Under the pieces are notes generated by a model. The model was not told where the DNA came from. It made no database searches and was given only the letters and a program-made list of their open reading frames with translations. Shown piece after piece: positions 7,182 through 20,428 of a stretch of 36,804 bases of DNA. Source of the DNA: Ignavibacteria bacterium (GTDB lineage Bacteria > Bacteroidota > Ignavibacteria > Ignavibacteriales > Melioribacteraceae); the NCBI GenBank assembly GCA_012719345.1, contig JAAYAN010000174.1, positions 1 to 36,804 of the forward strand. Direction: 5' to 3'. Each line of letters opens with the position of its first letter. Position 1 is the stretch's first letter. The translations under genes and the position numbers were made by a program.

Positions 7182-8657
7182 TCAAAAGACCATTTTTCCT
7201 ATTTCACATTCCAAGCATCTGTTTTTTGAACAGTAGTTTCGGAACAGTTCTATCATTCCCTGAGAATATAAAGTTTTTTTTGCCAGAAATTCCAACCCAA
7301 GATTTTTCGATACATCGTGAACAATCTTGTTTTCAGTCTTTTGCTCGAACATCCCGTATATTTGTAACACTTTACGCGAAAGATCTTTTTTGCCGAAAAC
7401 ATCGAAATAAACCGATAAAAAAGGGAATACCACATTTGCTAATATTTCATCAGCACGCGAAATCCCAACGAAAAAATTTATTTCCGAGTTAGCAGGCTGA
7501 TTGAACGCGTAATGATATTTCCAAAATCCTTCTGATTTTATAACAAACATCGAACGCAAAATATTTACAAGAACTTTAGGATTATTTACTTCAGAAAACA
7601 CTTTTAAAATTTTCGATACAAAGTCGTTTTCGTCCAGTATCATTTTTGCCAGACGCGCGCCTCCGGCAATTCTTATTGTTGGGAAATTCTGCGGACGCAG
7701 CTTAAAAAAATACCATTCAATTTCGTTAATTTGCTCGCCGTCGTAAATACGTTTTATATTGTCCCAGTAACTGTTAATTTCATTAATGTAGTTGTTTATT
7801 TCTTCGTCATTTATCAACTTTTTAGGAATAATCCCCGCAACATTAAAAAGTGTAGATTCAATTATGTTTAAGAAATCTTTTTCGTGGCAGAATTTCTTAA
7901 GGAACTCCAAATTTACGAATTGAGCTAGTTTCATCATCGGATTTTTATTTTGCGAGTAGCCTAATGCTTCAAAAATCATTTCATAAATTTGTTGCTGCCA
8001 TATTATGCTGTCATTAAAATCATCAGCGGTAAAATTTTTCTTATTAAAATTTTCATTTAAATCGTAGCTTATTTTCGGTTCGTTTATTTGTAATTCTTTA
8101 ATAAAAGCTAATTCTTTAAGCCGCTCGAAAAGTCTTTTGCACTTTTTATTATAACGTAAAAGACCTTTTTCCTTAAGGATATTTTCTTTAATTTTTATAG
8201 CAATACTGCTGTTGTAATCGGAACATTTAAAAACTAGATTCCCGTTATCTTTTTCGAATGTTTCTTCGGTAAGCTGCTTTATTTTATCGTTTTTAAGATA
8301 AGAAGACAAACATAAAGTCGGTATTTTCCGGCCTTCCTTGCTGTAAACATAAGACTGATTCAGTTTATTAAAAAGACAGATATGAAGAATAACTCCGTTA
8401 TATTTCGAATTGATATTGTGACCGTGAGTTTTCCAGTTGCTGAAATCTTTATCGATTTCAATATCCCCTGCAAGATTAAAATTGCCGATTTTTAGTTTCG
8501 CATTTTTATAATCGGGACCGGCTAAATCGTTAAATCGTTCACCTTTGTCATAAACAGTTACCTTTTCTCCGGATACAGTAAAAAGCTCGTGCTCAAACTG
8601 CTGAAGCTCCCATATTTCGTAGAGTCCTTTTTCGGTATTCAATGCCGGACTACTCAT
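7182..8657 (-). CDS. DUF2851 family protein
   Basis: The function of this family is unknown. The 491 residues match DUF2851 through the N-terminus (YEIWELQQFEHELFTVSGE, then FNDLAGPDYKNAKLKIGN), which resembles the start of a nuclease-like fold, followed by DIEID and HGHNINSKYNGVILHICLF. The remainder is helical and ends in a cysteine cluster CSKNRCLECEIG (C476, C481, C484) that could bind a metal. DUF2851 proteins are typical of Bacteroidota and related phyla. No signal peptide or membrane helix is seen. It stands alone, convergent with the MFS gene and 92 bases downstream of pyrF. Confidence 0.85.
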   Translation of the reverse strand: MSSPALNTEKGLYEIWELQQFEHELFTVSGEKVTVYDKGERFNDLAGPDYKNAKLKIGNFNLAGDIEIDKDFSNWKTHGHNINSKYNGVILHICLFNKLNQSYVYSKEGRKIPTLCLSSYLKNDKIKQLTEETFEKDNGNLVFKCSDYNSSIAIKIKENILKEKGLLRYNKKCKRLFERLKELAFIKELQINEPKISYDLNENFNKKNFTADDFNDSIIWQQQIYEMIFEALGYSQNKNPMMKLAQFVNLEFLKKFCHEKDFLNIIESTLFNVAGIIPKKLINDEEINNYINEINSYWDNIKRIYDGEQINEIEWYFFKLRPQNFPTIRIAGGARLAKMILDENDFVSKILKVFSEVNNPKVLVNILRSMFVIKSEGFWKYHYAFNQPANSEINFFVGISRADEILANVVFPFLSVYFDVFGKKDLSRKVLQIYGMFEQKTENKIVHDVSKNLGLEFLAKKTLYSQGMIELFRNYCSKNRCLECEIGKMVF

Positions 8658-8749
8658 TAAAGGTTTCCTATTTTCTTTAAATGATAAATTTCAATCAAAC
8701 CAGCAAATACTAAAATAAACCTTTATGTATTAAAAAATCAAAAGAAATT

Positions 8750-9559
8750 TTATTTTTTTAACTGTTCAATCTCATTATTCAGCTCAACAAGTTTTTTCCT
8801 CGCGGTTTTCCCGAATTGTTCAGTGCTGTCAGCATAAATTATTCCGCGGCTAACGTTTATTATAAAAGAATTATTCTCTGATCTGTTAAAAATCTTAACA
8901 ACTTCTTCCAAACTTCCGCCCTGAGCTCCTACACCGGGCAAAAGGACAGGCATTTTGCCGAAAGAATTTACATTTTCTTCAAGTTCAGAGCTGTTAGTAG
9001 CTCCAAATACTAAACCGCAATTTTTTTGTTTGTTCCAATATTTAACTTTTTCTATCACTTTCTGAAAAACAAATCTGCCATCATGCAGTACAAGTTTTTC
9101 AATATCTTTATTGCTTTTGTTTGATGTAAGAGCCAAAATAAAATTCAACTTGTTTTCGTATTCAAGAAAAGGTTCAACAGAATCGTAACCCATATATGGA
9201 TTAAGTGTAGAAGCATCAAAACCGAAATGATCGAAAAGCGATTTTGCATACATCTGCGAAGTGTTTCCTATATCGCCTCTTTTGGCATCGCCTATAGTTA
9301 ATATTTCAGTCGGAATAAGAGCAAGTGTTTCCTGCAAACATTCCATTCCCGGAATTCCTTCTGCCTCGTAAAAAGCCAGATTCAGCTTGTAGGAAGCAGC
9401 TATATCGTAAGTATTTTCAATTATTCTTTTATTGAATTCCAATAAGGGATTTTTCGTTTTTTTTATATTTTCGGGCAACTTATTTAAATCTGTATCCAGC
9501 CCAACGCAAATATGATATCCCTTATCAATTCGATTCTGTAACTTTTGGTTTGCTTTCAT
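8750..9559 (-). CDS. pyrF: Orotidine 5'-phosphate decarboxylase
   Basis: Last step of UMP synthesis: decarboxylates OMP to UMP. The 269 residues fit the longer type-2 OMP decarboxylases. Visible motifs are VGLDTD (19-24), the catalytic DAKRGDIGNT (91-100, with D91, K93 and D96), NPYMGYDSVEPF and the phosphate-binding LLPGVGAQGG. It is the last gene of the run from purN, 15 bases after rodA, so UMP synthesis is tied to the cell-shape genes and, upstream, to purine genes. A pyrG gene for the next pyrimidine stage lies at 18678-20303. Confidence 0.95.
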   Translation of the reverse strand: MKANQKLQNRIDKGYHICVGLDTDLNKLPENIKKTKNPLLEFNKRIIENTYDIAASYKLNLAFYEAEGIPGMECLQETLALIPTEILTIGDAKRGDIGNTSQMYAKSLFDHFGFDASTLNPYMGYDSVEPFLEYENKLNFILALTSNKSNKDIEKLVLHDGRFVFQKVIEKVKYWNKQKNCGLVFGATNSSELEENVNSFGKMPVLLPGVGAQGGSLEEVVKIFNRSENNSFIINVSRGIIYADSTEQFGKTARKKLVELNNEIEQLKK

Positions 9560-9574
9560 AATTTTTTCATTTTA

Positions 9575-10804
9575 TTAAACATTTTGTTTTCTGTTTTTAT
9601 ATATATTCATAACTATTCCAATCAAAATCATATTTTGTAAAAGTGAACTGCCCCCGTAGCTTAAAAAAGGCAAAGGAAGTCCGATAACAGGAATCAGCCC
9701 TACATTCATACCAATATTTATAGCAAAGTGTGTAAATAAAAGAGTAAGTATTCCAACTATTATCAGGCTGTAAAATGCATCTTTTACCTGCGATAGAATG
9801 TGAAGCAGCCGTATAAAAATAACAAGGAATAAAATTAGAACAGCAATTCCGCCTAAAAATCCAAATTCTTCGCCGATAACGCAATATATAAAATCCGTCC
9901 ATTGTTCAGGAATAAATCTTAACTGTGTTTGATTACCATGAAGAAATCCTTTTCCGAATAACCCCCCGCTGCCAATTGCAACTTTTGCCTGCATCGCATT
10001 ATAGCCCGATCCAAGCGGATCGGCAGCCGGATCAAGAAATGCTTCTATTCGTTTTTGCTGATGCGGTTTAAGAATTTTAAATAAAAAATCGAACAAAAAC
10101 CCGGCCGATATATTTATTACAAATATAGTTATACTAAAAAAAAGATCTCGTTTAAAAAAGAATAACAAGCCGGCTACAATAACAAGCGATATAAGAAAAT
10201 ATACTGTCCCAAACAACGACGAAAACGCAACAAATCCCGGACTTAAAACAACAAATACGCTGAAAAGACTAATACCAGCCCAAAAAATCATAGTCAATGT
10301 AACAACAATAAAAACAATAGCTGTTCCCATATCAGGTTCAAGAAGTATTAAAATTATGGGTATACCGCTAATAATCAACGCAATGCCAATATCTTTTATT
10401 GAGTTAATATCCCTTTGCCTGTTTCCAAACCAATAAGCAATACTTAAAATCAATCCGATTTTTGCAAATTCGCTTGGCTGGAAACCAAAAGGACCGAAAC
10501 TCAGCCAGCTTTTTGCCCCGTAAACTGTTTTTCCTGCAAATAAAACAACCAAAAGCATTGCAATTGAGATAACATATAACGGCACAACCGAAAGACGAAG
10601 TATTTGTTTTGGAAGAAAAACAACAGTAATAAGAAAAATAAATGAGCCGACTGCCCAATAAAGCTGTTTCTCAAAATTACCATATGCAGTCGGGTGATTT
10701 AAGGTAGAGCTGTAAATTGCCATCAAACCAAAAGTAATGAGCGCAATGATTGAACCTAAAACCCAGAAGTCGAATTTATCCTTTATATTATAATCTATTC
10801 TCAC
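9575..10804 (-). CDS. rodA: Rod-shape peptidoglycan glycosyltransferase RodA
   Basis: SEDS-family glycosyltransferase that polymerises lipid II during cell elongation, together with PBP2 (the preceding gene). About 409 residues with roughly ten membrane helices; conserved SEDS segments include [47 protein letters not shown] and [13 protein letters not shown]. The open frame extends to 10855, but the likely start is GTG at 10802-10804: AGAGG lies six bases upstream and the mrdA stop immediately precedes it. A longer start would overlap mrdA by 50 bases and add 17 residues that are not SEDS-like. Confidence 0.93.
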   Translation of the reverse strand: MRIDYNIKDKFDFWVLGSIIALITFGLMAIYSSTLNHPTAYGNFEKQLYWAVGSFIFLITVVFLPKQILRLSVVPLYVISIAMLLVVLFAGKTVYGAKSWLSFGPFGFQPSEFAKIGLILSIAYWFGNRQRDINSIKDIGIALIISGIPIILILLEPDMGTAIVFIVVTLTMIFWAGISLFSVFVVLSPGFVAFSSLFGTVYFLISLVIVAGLLFFFKRDLFFSITIFVINISAGFLFDFLFKILKPHQQKRIEAFLDPAADPLGSGYNAMQAKVAIGSGGLFGKGFLHGNQTQLRFIPEQWTDFIYCVIGEEFGFLGGIAVLILFLVIFIRLLHILSQVKDAFYSLIIVGILTLLFTHFAINIGMNVGLIPVIGLPLPFLSYGGSSLLQNMILIGIVMNIYKNRKQNV

Positions 10805-10805
10805 A

Positions 10806-12602
10806 TCAATCCTCTGTAACCTGAGCAATTGTGCTTGTCGATCCCGAAACGTCATCGTCAGTTACTTTTAAGTATGTTTTCATTACTTCTTTTGCAACAG
10901 GGGCGGCGTGAGTTCCGCCATAACCTGCATTTTCAACAATTACTGCTACTGCAATTTTTGGGTCTTCGTAGGGTGCAAAGCCTACAAACAAAGCGTGCTC
11001 TTTCCCAAAAGGATTTTGCGCCGTACCGGTTTTTCCTGCAATGGAAAGATTTTTCATTCTTATATGTCCGGCAGTTCCGTTTCCGTTAACCACAAGGTAC
11101 ATTGCTTTTTTTACAATTTCAAAAGTATGTTCGCGTAAGCCCAGATTTATATTTTTATAATCGAAAGCGTGAAAAGCACCTTTTTTATCTATGTATCCCT
11201 TAACCAAGTGAGGTGTTCCGGTTGTGCCGTTATTTGCAATCAGCGAAACATAATGCGCCAGCTGAAGCGGTGTTACTCCAAGCTCTCCCTGCCCTATTCC
11301 AAGATTAATTACTAAACCTTCCGACCATTTTCCTTTTCCAAAAACTCTGTCGTAATATTTTCTATCGGGACAAATTCCGCTCATTTCTTCACCGATATCA
11401 AGTCCTAACTTTTGCCCGAACCCAAACTTATGCGCATATTTCGACCACTTATCAACTCCCAAGCTTAGTGCAAGTCTGTAAAAAAAAGTGTTGCAGCTAT
11501 GTTCAATTGCTCTTTCTACTTTTATGTTTCCGTCAACATGCAAACACTTAAAAAATCTTCCGCCGTAATTTAATCCGCCGCCGCAAAAAAGCGTTGAATT
11601 TTCATCAATAATTCCTTCTTCAAGAGCTGCAATAGCTCCAACCATTTTATGAGTTGAACCCGGAGAATAAATTGACGCAGTAGCTCTGTTAAACAGCGGT
11701 TTGGAAGGATCTGTTGTAAGTTTGTTAAAGACATCGCGTGTAGTAACTGTTGCAAAATCAGCAAGATTATATTCCGGAGCGCTGACCAAAGCAAGCACTT
11801 CACCGGTTTTGGGATCTAAAGCAACAACGGCTCCTCTTTTACCTTCCATCAGCTTTTCTGCAATTTTTTGTGTTTCGGCATCTATCGATAAAATAAGATC
11901 ATAACCTTTAACCGGAACTTTATCGCTTTTCCCTTCATCATATCTGCCAACCATTTTCTGGCGGGCATCAACAACATAATATTTAACGCCTTTTTCACCG
12001 CGTAAATATTTTTCGTAATATTTCTCAATTCCGCTGAATCCTATTAAATCTCCCGGAACATATCTTCCTTTTTCTTCATTAAGTTTATCCGGCGGAACTT
12101 CTTTGATATAACCGAAAATGTGTGAGCCGTTTACTCCGTAGCTATAATCGCGTTGCAGTTGTATTTTGTAGGATAGTCCTTTCAGATATTCCTCATGTTC
12201 TTCAATCCAGGCTATAGTCTGAAAATCAATATCTCGTTTAATATTTCGCGGTGAGTATTTTGAATAATATCTGTTCAAATATAAAATTCTGCTTACATAA
12301 CCCGGTTGTTCGTTTAATATTTTCTCAATCATCGGATTAAAAGAAGTATCGTAATATGCAGGGGTAATTTGCAGAGTAAATGCTGGTTTGTTGCTGACAA
12401 GTACATTTAAATTGCGGTCGAAATATGTACCTCTCGGAGCATCTGTTTCATATCCTTTTATGCTGTTGTCTCTCGATTTCAGATCGTATTGTTCTGTTTG
12501 CAGAATTTGCATTGTAAAAAGCTGAATAACCAAGAGAGAGAAAAAGCCAATTATTACAGTTGTAAGAATTCTTTTTCTAACTAAAGACCCAAAAGCATCC
12601 AT
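10806..12602 (-). CDS. mrdA: Penicillin-binding protein 2 (elongation transpeptidase)
   Basis: Membrane-anchored transpeptidase that cross-links peptidoglycan in the elongasome. One N-terminal helix (about 11-32) is followed by the PBP dimerisation region (PRGTYFDRN, 56-64; [14 protein letters not shown]) and the transpeptidase domain with SxxK (S316-T-H-K319), SxN (S369-C-N371) and KTG (524-526). The 598 residues are of normal length. It starts on the last base of the mreD stop (TAATG) and is followed directly by rodA, its SEDS partner. The short C-terminal tail after the domain is serine/threonine-rich. Confidence 0.96.
   Translation of the reverse strand: MDAFGSLVRKRILTTVIIGFFSLLVIQLFTMQILQTEQYDLKSRDNSIKGYETDAPRGTYFDRNLNVLVSNKPAFTLQITPAYYDTSFNPMIEKILNEQPGYVSRILYLNRYYSKYSPRNIKRDIDFQTIAWIEEHEEYLKGLSYKIQLQRDYSYGVNGSHIFGYIKEVPPDKLNEEKGRYVPGDLIGFSGIEKYYEKYLRGEKGVKYYVVDARQKMVGRYDEGKSDKVPVKGYDLILSIDAETQKIAEKLMEGKRGAVVALDPKTGEVLALVSAPEYNLADFATVTTRDVFNKLTTDPSKPLFNRATASIYSPGSTHKMVGAIAALEEGIIDENSTLFCGGGLNYGGRFFKCLHVDGNIKVERAIEHSCNTFFYRLALSLGVDKWSKYAHKFGFGQKLGLDIGEEMSGICPDRKYYDRVFGKGKWSEGLVINLGIGQGELGVTPLQLAHYVSLIANNGTTGTPHLVKGYIDKKGAFHAFDYKNINLGLREHTFEIVKKAMYLVVNGNGTAGHIRMKNLSIAGKTGTAQNPFGKEHALFVGFAPYEDPKIAVAVIVENAGYGGTHAAPVAKEVMKTYLKVTDDDVSGSTSTIAQVTED
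10811..10815 (-). promoter_or_regulatory. Ribosome-binding site selecting the GTG start of rodA
   Basis: AGAGG on the minus strand lies inside the last codons of mrdA, six bases before GTG. The mrdA stop TGA sits between them, which suggests termination-reinitiation coupling. Confidence 0.5.
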
Positions 12603-13090
12603 TATATTTCCAACCGATTTTTAGGTGTAAAAATTATTATCGGCACGCTTAAAGCTGATGTGTAAACAGCTGGAATTAGTCCGTATTCGATTATTAAACT
12701 AACAATATTTAACGGAAGTTTATTGCTTTCGAGCAACGACTTAAAAAAGGATGATATCAATGCGCTTATAAGTACAATTAAAACAAATTTGTAAGAACTA
12801 AAAAAAAGACTTTTTTTATTCTGATTATAAAATAAACCCGAAATAAAAGATGCCAGAGTAAGCGAAAACATTGATATTCCCAAAATTCCGCCAGAAACAA
12901 TATCATATATAAAACCAAAAATAAACGCCAAAATACTTCCTTTTATTAAACCGCTGCTTAATGTTATATACACAACCATAATCAAAATTAAATCTGGTCC
13001 GATATAATTAAAAGTCAAAAATCTGTCAGTTAAAATCTGAAGTATTAAAACTGGAATAAATAAAACTAAAAGAAAAAGATAATTTTTCAT
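12602..13090 (-). CDS. mreD: Rod shape-determining protein MreD
   Basis: Small integral membrane protein of the elongasome. The 162 residues are almost wholly hydrophobic with about five helices; YDIVSGGILGISMFSLTLASF is preceded by a helix and is typical of MreD. Sequence conservation in this family is low, so the call also rests on position: it overlaps mreC by 4 bases (ATGA) and mrdA by 1 base. Confidence 0.9.
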   Translation of the reverse strand: MKNYLFLLVLFIPVLILQILTDRFLTFNYIGPDLILIMVVYITLSSGLIKGSILAFIFGFIYDIVSGGILGISMFSLTLASFISGLFYNQNKKSLFFSSYKFVLIVLISALISSFFKSLLESNKLPLNIVSLIIEYGLIPAVYTSALSVPIIIFTPKNRLEI

Positions 13091-13929
13091 TTATCATCCC
13101 TTTTTATCATAAGATTGAATTCTAGGCTGTCAATCTCTTTACTGCGAATGAAAGGATAAACAAAAACATTCTGTGCCCTGGAAAGATCTGCGAACGTGGA
13201 AACAATAACATTGCTTACTAAACCAGATTGATCAGTTTCCTTTTTCACAATCAAACCTACAGGTATTGAAGGTGGAATAAGCGTGCTGAAATCGGAGGTA
13301 ACAATTCTGTCTCCCAATTCCATATCGTATGTTGAGGGTATATTTTTAATAATAAGATTTTTACCATTCCAATTTAAAACCCCGTTCACCAAAGAACGTT
13401 GATTTGTAACTGCAATATTCAAATCCACATTCCGCAAAGTACGAACAACAGAAAAACTTCCGGAACAGCTATAAACTATCCCGACCAGCCCTGTCTCGGT
13501 TAAAACCGGCATCCCTTCTTTAACCCCGTCATTCTTTCCGGAATTTATAATAAAATTCCATCTGGGCATTGTTATTTTTTTTGAAACAATTTCTGCCGGA
13601 ATAAGATCTTTCGGAATACTTTTTTTGAAATTCAAGAGAGTTTTCAATTCTTCGTTTTCTTTTTTGTAATTTCTAAGATTATTTACTTCAAGCATCAATT
13701 TAGCATTGATTTTTTTCTGGTTTTGCAATTCCTCATCATCTTTCAGAAAATCAGAGGCAGAACTTAATGAGCTTTTTAGAAAGGCCACTGCTGCAAACGA
13801 AATAGTCTTAAATCTTTTAATTTCACTTTTATCGTTTTGCGAGATTACAACAAGACTTACTAAAAGTAATATTATTGTAATTATATACTCTTTTGCATTA
13901 AAAAAAAAATTGCGGATATAATTAAACAT
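13087..13929 (-). CDS. mreC: Rod shape-determining protein MreC
   Basis: Periplasmic scaffold that links MreB to PBP2. The 280 residues have one N-terminal membrane helix (about 14-30), a coiled coil (about 65-105, ending in ENEELKTLL) and a beta-rich domain with NSGKNDGVKEGMPVLT and LVGIVYSCS, the hallmark segment of MreC. The start overlaps the mreB stop by one base (TGATG). Confidence 0.95.
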   Translation of the reverse strand: MFNYIRNFFFNAKEYIITIILLLVSLVVISQNDKSEIKRFKTISFAAVAFLKSSLSSASDFLKDDEELQNQKKINAKLMLEVNNLRNYKKENEELKTLLNFKKSIPKDLIPAEIVSKKITMPRWNFIINSGKNDGVKEGMPVLTETGLVGIVYSCSGSFSVVRTLRNVDLNIAVTNQRSLVNGVLNWNGKNLIIKNIPSTYDMELGDRIVTSDFSTLIPPSIPVGLIVKKETDQSGLVSNVIVSTFADLSRAQNVFVYPFIRSKEIDSLEFNLMIKRDDK

Positions 13930-14954
13930 CAGTATTGTCTGTTTCGGATAAATACTTTTGAATATTTGTTTATCTGATCGATGGCTTTGCCTGCACCGCG
14001 GACAACTGCAGTTAAAGGATCGTCTGCAACGTGGACAGGAAGATTTGTTTCCATTCGGATACGTTCATCCAAACCTTTTAATAAAGCTCCTCCGCCGGAA
14101 AGCATAACACCTCTGTCAAGAATATCTGCCGAAAGTTCAGGCGGCGTTCTTTCGAGGGTCTGTTTAACTGCTTCAACTATCTGACTGATATTTTCATTCA
14201 AAGCTTCTCTTATTTCAACGGAACTTACTTCACTTGTTTTAGGAATTCCGCCTACAAGGTCGCGTCCTTTAACTTGAATAGTGATTTCCTCTTTAAGCGG
14301 CACTGCTGAACCGACTTCGCATTTTATCGATTCGGCTGTTCTTTCGCCAATAAGAAGATTATAGTTTTTCTTAAAAAACTGCATTATAGCATTGTTCATT
14401 TCATCGCCGGCAATACGGATAGATTCTTCGTTTACAATTCCGGATAAAGCAATTACAGCAATTTCAGTTGTACCGCCGCCGATATCGATAATCATATTTC
14501 CAACAGGCGCATCAACATCAATTCCAACGCCTATAGCAGCAGCCATAGGTTCGGCAATAAGATGGACTTCTTTTGCGCCGGCATGCTCGGCACTGTCGCG
14601 AACAGCTCGTTTTTCTACCTCGGTAACTCCGCTGGGAACAGCAACTACAATCCTTCTTGCCGAAAGAAAACCTGTACTTACTTTTTTTATAAATGCTCTT
14701 ATCATTCCTTCTGCAATTTCAAAATCGGCAATTACGCCATCGCGCATCGGTCGCGAAACACGAATTTCTCTGTGTTCTCTTCCCTGCATTTCTTTTGCCT
14801 GGTTACCCAAAGCTATTATTCTTTTAGTGTTGCGGTCGAATGCAACAATTGAAGGTTCGTTAAGAACAATTCCTTTGCCTTTTATATGGATTAAGGTATT
14901 TGCAGTACCCAGATCCATTGCTATATCATTCGAAAAAAAATCAAAGATTCCCAT
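13929..14954 (-). CDS. mreB: Actin-like cell shape protein MreB
   Basis: Bacterial actin that forms membrane filaments directing lateral wall synthesis. The 341 residues have the actin-fold ATP motifs (DLGTANTLI near the N-terminus, IDIGGGTTEIAVIA in the middle, LSGGGALLKG near the end) at normal length. AAGGT before ATG supports the start. It follows purH after 8 bases, which is unusual company for mreB, and leads the mreBCD-mrdA-rodA series. Confidence 0.97.
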   Translation of the reverse strand: MGIFDFFSNDIAMDLGTANTLIHIKGKGIVLNEPSIVAFDRNTKRIIALGNQAKEMQGREHREIRVSRPMRDGVIADFEIAEGMIRAFIKKVSTGFLSARRIVVAVPSGVTEVEKRAVRDSAEHAGAKEVHLIAEPMAAAIGVGIDVDAPVGNMIIDIGGGTTEIAVIALSGIVNEESIRIAGDEMNNAIMQFFKKNYNLLIGERTAESIKCEVGSAVPLKEEITIQVKGRDLVGGIPKTSEVSSVEIREALNENISQIVEAVKQTLERTPPELSADILDRGVMLSGGGALLKGLDERIRMETNLPVHVADDPLTAVVRGAGKAIDQINKYSKVFIRNRQY

Positions 14955-14962
14955 CTGTCACC

Positions 14963-16489
14963 TTAATGTTTGAAGTTTCTAATTCCGGTAAATATCATTG
15001 CTAAATTATGTTTGTCAGCCGCTGCTATAACTTCTTCGTCCCTTACAGATCCGCCTGGCTGAATTATAGCGGTAATTCCATTCGAAGCAATTTCCTCAAC
15101 ACCGTCGGCAAAAGGAAAGAATGCATCCGAAGCAGCAACTGCACCGTTAAGATCGAACCCTTGTTCTTTTGCTTTACGCGCTGCAGTTTTTGTTGAATCT
15201 ACGCGCGACATTTGTCCGGCGCCCACACCTACAGCTCTGTTGTTTTTTACATAAATAATGGCATTCGACTTCGTATGTTTGCAAATTACCCAAGCCAAAC
15301 GTAAATCTGATAATTCCGAAGGAGTAAAATTCCTCTTTGTAACAACTTTCAGGTTTTCTTCCTTCAGCTTCGAAAAATCTTTATCCTGAAGAATTATTCC
15401 GCCTGGAACCGATTTAAATAGATATTTTTTTTCATCTTTGTTTTTAATTTTCAATAATCTTCTGTTTTTCTTTTTTAACAGCTCGGTTAATGCATCCTCA
15501 TCATAATCGGGAGCAACAATTATTTCCAAAAATATCTCGTTCAATTTTTGTGCGGTTTTAAGATCTACTTTGCTGTTAAAAGCTACAATTCCTCCAAAAG
15601 CCGAAACTGGATCGCAGCTTAAAGCAGCTTCGTAAGCATCAAAAATATTTTGCGCTACTGCTGCGCCGCAAGGATTTGTATGCTTTATTATTGCGCACGA
15701 TATTCCTTCCATATCAAGTACAATTTCGGCTGCAGCATTCAAATCGATAATATTATTATACGATAGTTCCTTTCCGTGAAGAATTTCGTAATAATCATAA
15801 AAATTTCCGTACAATGCTGCGCTTTGATGTGGATTTTCTCCATATCTTAATTCGGAAGAAACAGGAAGATTTAATCTGAAATTTTTCTTAGGCAGATTAA
15901 ACTCATCTTCAAAAAAGTCGGCAATAAGAGTATCGTAAAATGATGTATGCGAAAAAGCAGCCGAAGCAAGTTTTTCGCGCGTGGAAAGTTTAATTTCGCC
16001 GGATTCAAGTTCCGTTAAAAAATCTTCATATTGTTCAGGATTAGTTAATATGCTCACATATTTATAATTTTTTGCGGCAGCCCTTATTAAACTTGGTCCT
16101 CCGATATCAATATTTTCAATTTTTGTATCAAGCCCTATATCTTTTCTTTTTACAACTTCAGGAAACGGATAAAGGTTAACACAAACTATATCAATTGGGA
16201 AGATATTGTTTTCTTTAGCTTCGCGGATATCATTTTCTTCACCGCGTCTCATCAAAATTCCGCCAAAGATGCGGGGCTGTAAAGTTTTTACTCGTCCGTT
16301 AAATACTTCCGGGAACGATGCGTAATTCTCAACCAAGACACAAGGAATTCCGGCTTCTTTAAGCATTTTAGCGGTTTTACCAGTTGCAAGAATCTCGTAT
16401 CCAGCTTTAACAGTTCTTTCTGCAAAAGTCTCTATATTTTTCTTATCTGAAACACTCAGCAATGCATATTTTTTCAATTTAGACCTCAT
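14963..16489 (-). CDS. purH: Bifunctional AICAR formyltransferase/IMP cyclohydrolase
   Basis: Last two steps of IMP synthesis. The N-terminal IMP cyclohydrolase (MGS-like) domain shows [11 protein letters not shown] and [16 protein letters not shown]; the C-terminal formyltransferase domain shows [34 protein letters not shown] and the terminal [17 protein letters not shown]. The 508 residues are of normal length. It overlaps the purN stop by one base and precedes mreB by 8 bases. Confidence 0.97.
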   Translation of the reverse strand: MRSKLKKYALLSVSDKKNIETFAERTVKAGYEILATGKTAKMLKEAGIPCVLVENYASFPEVFNGRVKTLQPRIFGGILMRRGEENDIREAKENNIFPIDIVCVNLYPFPEVVKRKDIGLDTKIENIDIGGPSLIRAAAKNYKYVSILTNPEQYEDFLTELESGEIKLSTREKLASAAFSHTSFYDTLIADFFEDEFNLPKKNFRLNLPVSSELRYGENPHQSAALYGNFYDYYEILHGKELSYNNIIDLNAAAEIVLDMEGISCAIIKHTNPCGAAVAQNIFDAYEAALSCDPVSAFGGIVAFNSKVDLKTAQKLNEIFLEIIVAPDYDEDALTELLKKKNRRLLKIKNKDEKKYLFKSVPGGIILQDKDFSKLKEENLKVVTKRNFTPSELSDLRLAWVICKHTKSNAIIYVKNNRAVGVGAGQMSRVDSTKTAARKAKEQGFDLNGAVAASDAFFPFADGVEEIASNGITAIIQPGGSVRDEEVIAAADKHNLAMIFTGIRNFKH

Positions 16490-17112
16490 TATTCCGCAAT
16501 ATATACGCGGTTATTTTTAATACTTATTTTATTTTCAGAAATTTTTTTAATTACAAACGGTAAAAGGATATGTTCTATTTTCAATACTCTTTCAGCAATT
16601 TCATCTGGAGTTTTAACATCCGAAATATCAACTGCTTTTTGAGCGATTATTTTTCCGTTATCATAAATTTTATCAACAAAATGAACTGTTGGCCCGGATA
16701 TTTGGCAGGAATTTTCGAAAACTGCTTTATGAACATTCATTCCATACATTCCTTTTCCTCCGAACGACGGCAAAAGAGCAGGATGGATATTGATTATTTT
16801 ATTCGGAAAATTTTCAATCATTTCATCGGGTATTTTTTTCAGAAATCCCGCAAGAACAATTAAATCTGTTTTAAGTCCGCATAATATTTGTATCAAATTT
16901 TCATAATTAATGCTTTGAGGATCTTTTTCCGATACAAATAATGTTTTTATTCCCAATCCTTCAGCATAATCTAATGCAGGACAATCCTTTTTATCGCTGA
17001 TTACAGCGGAAATCTCTACATTTTCAAGCTGATGAGGAATTGAATTAATTATTGCTTTCAGGTTCGATCCCCTGCCTGAAACAAATACAGCTATTTTTAA
17101 CATAACCTTCAA
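16489..17112 (-). CDS. purN: Phosphoribosylglycinamide formyltransferase
   Basis: Transfers a formyl group from 10-formyl-tetrahydrofolate to GAR in purine synthesis. The 207 residues carry GRGSNLKAII (P-site), the catalytic NIHPALLPSF with N and H, a GMYG loop (GKGMYGMNVH) and HFVDKIYDNG with the catalytic aspartate. ATG at 17112 is preceded by AAGG; an ATG four codons later is also possible. It is the first gene of the purN-to-pyrF run, with a possible promoter just upstream. Confidence 0.95.
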   Translation of the reverse strand: MKVMLKIAVFVSGRGSNLKAIINSIPHQLENVEISAVISDKKDCPALDYAEGLGIKTLFVSEKDPQSINYENLIQILCGLKTDLIVLAGFLKKIPDEMIENFPNKIINIHPALLPSFGGKGMYGMNVHKAVFENSCQISGPTVHFVDKIYDNGKIIAQKAVDISDVKTPDEIAERVLKIEHILLPFVIKKISENKISIKNNRVYIAE

Positions 17113-17125
17113 ATTTTAAATGTTA

Positions 17126-17154
17126 AAACTACCTAAATATTTAAGAAATATCAA
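17126..17154 (-). promoter_or_regulatory. Candidate promoter of the purN-pyrF run
   Basis: On the minus strand TTGATA (17149-17154) and TAGTTT (17126-17131) are 17 bases apart, with the purN start about 14 bases downstream of the -10. The -10 is poor. It is the best-placed candidate in the 81-base gap. Confidence 0.35.
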
Positions 17155-17166
17155 TCCGGTAAAAGG

Positions 17167-17186
17167 GTTAAATAAAAGAATTTAAC
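17167..17186 (-). terminator. Weak terminator-like hairpin after the TPR gene
   Basis: A perfect 7-bp inverted repeat (GTTAAAT / ATTTAAC, 6-base loop) lies 8 bases past the TPR gene stop and is followed on the minus strand by CCCTTTT. It could end the pyrG/TPR transcript before purN. Nearly all base pairs are A-T, so it would be weak. Confidence 0.3.
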
Positions 17187-17193
17187 AAATAAT

Positions 17194-20318
<3,125 letters not shown>

Positions 20319-20356
20319 TTATTATTTAAAATAATTCCGCTTAAAAAAATACAAAA

Positions 20357-20390
20357 AATCTCTTAAAGCTTTTAAAAATATTTAAGGATT
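20357..20390 (-). terminator. Possible AT-rich terminator after the fusion gene
   Basis: On the minus strand AATCCTTAAA pairs with TTTAAGAGATT with one bulged base and a 13-base loop, followed by TTTTTTG. It lies about 40 bases after the stop of the large fusion gene and before pyrG. The stem is nearly all A-T, so it is a weak candidate. Confidence 0.3.
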
Positions 20391-20428
20391 TTAAACTTTT
20401 TTTTATAAATCTATTTTGAGTAATAAAC

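Noticed and set aside
10805-10855. Seventeen extra N-terminal residues of RodA
   Set aside because: They would require a 50-base overlap with mrdA, are not SEDS-like, and the GTG at 10804 has a well-spaced AGAGG.
14392-14973. A 193-codon open frame on the plus strand opposite mreB
   Set aside because: It is antisense to well-conserved mreB, has low-complexity S/T/I/P composition and matches no family; it is a shadow of mreB codon use.
20321-20335. A 15-base palindrome before pyrG as an operator
   Set aside because: It consists only of A and T in an AT-rich leader; such palindromes occur by chance and no matching site was seen elsewhere in the window.
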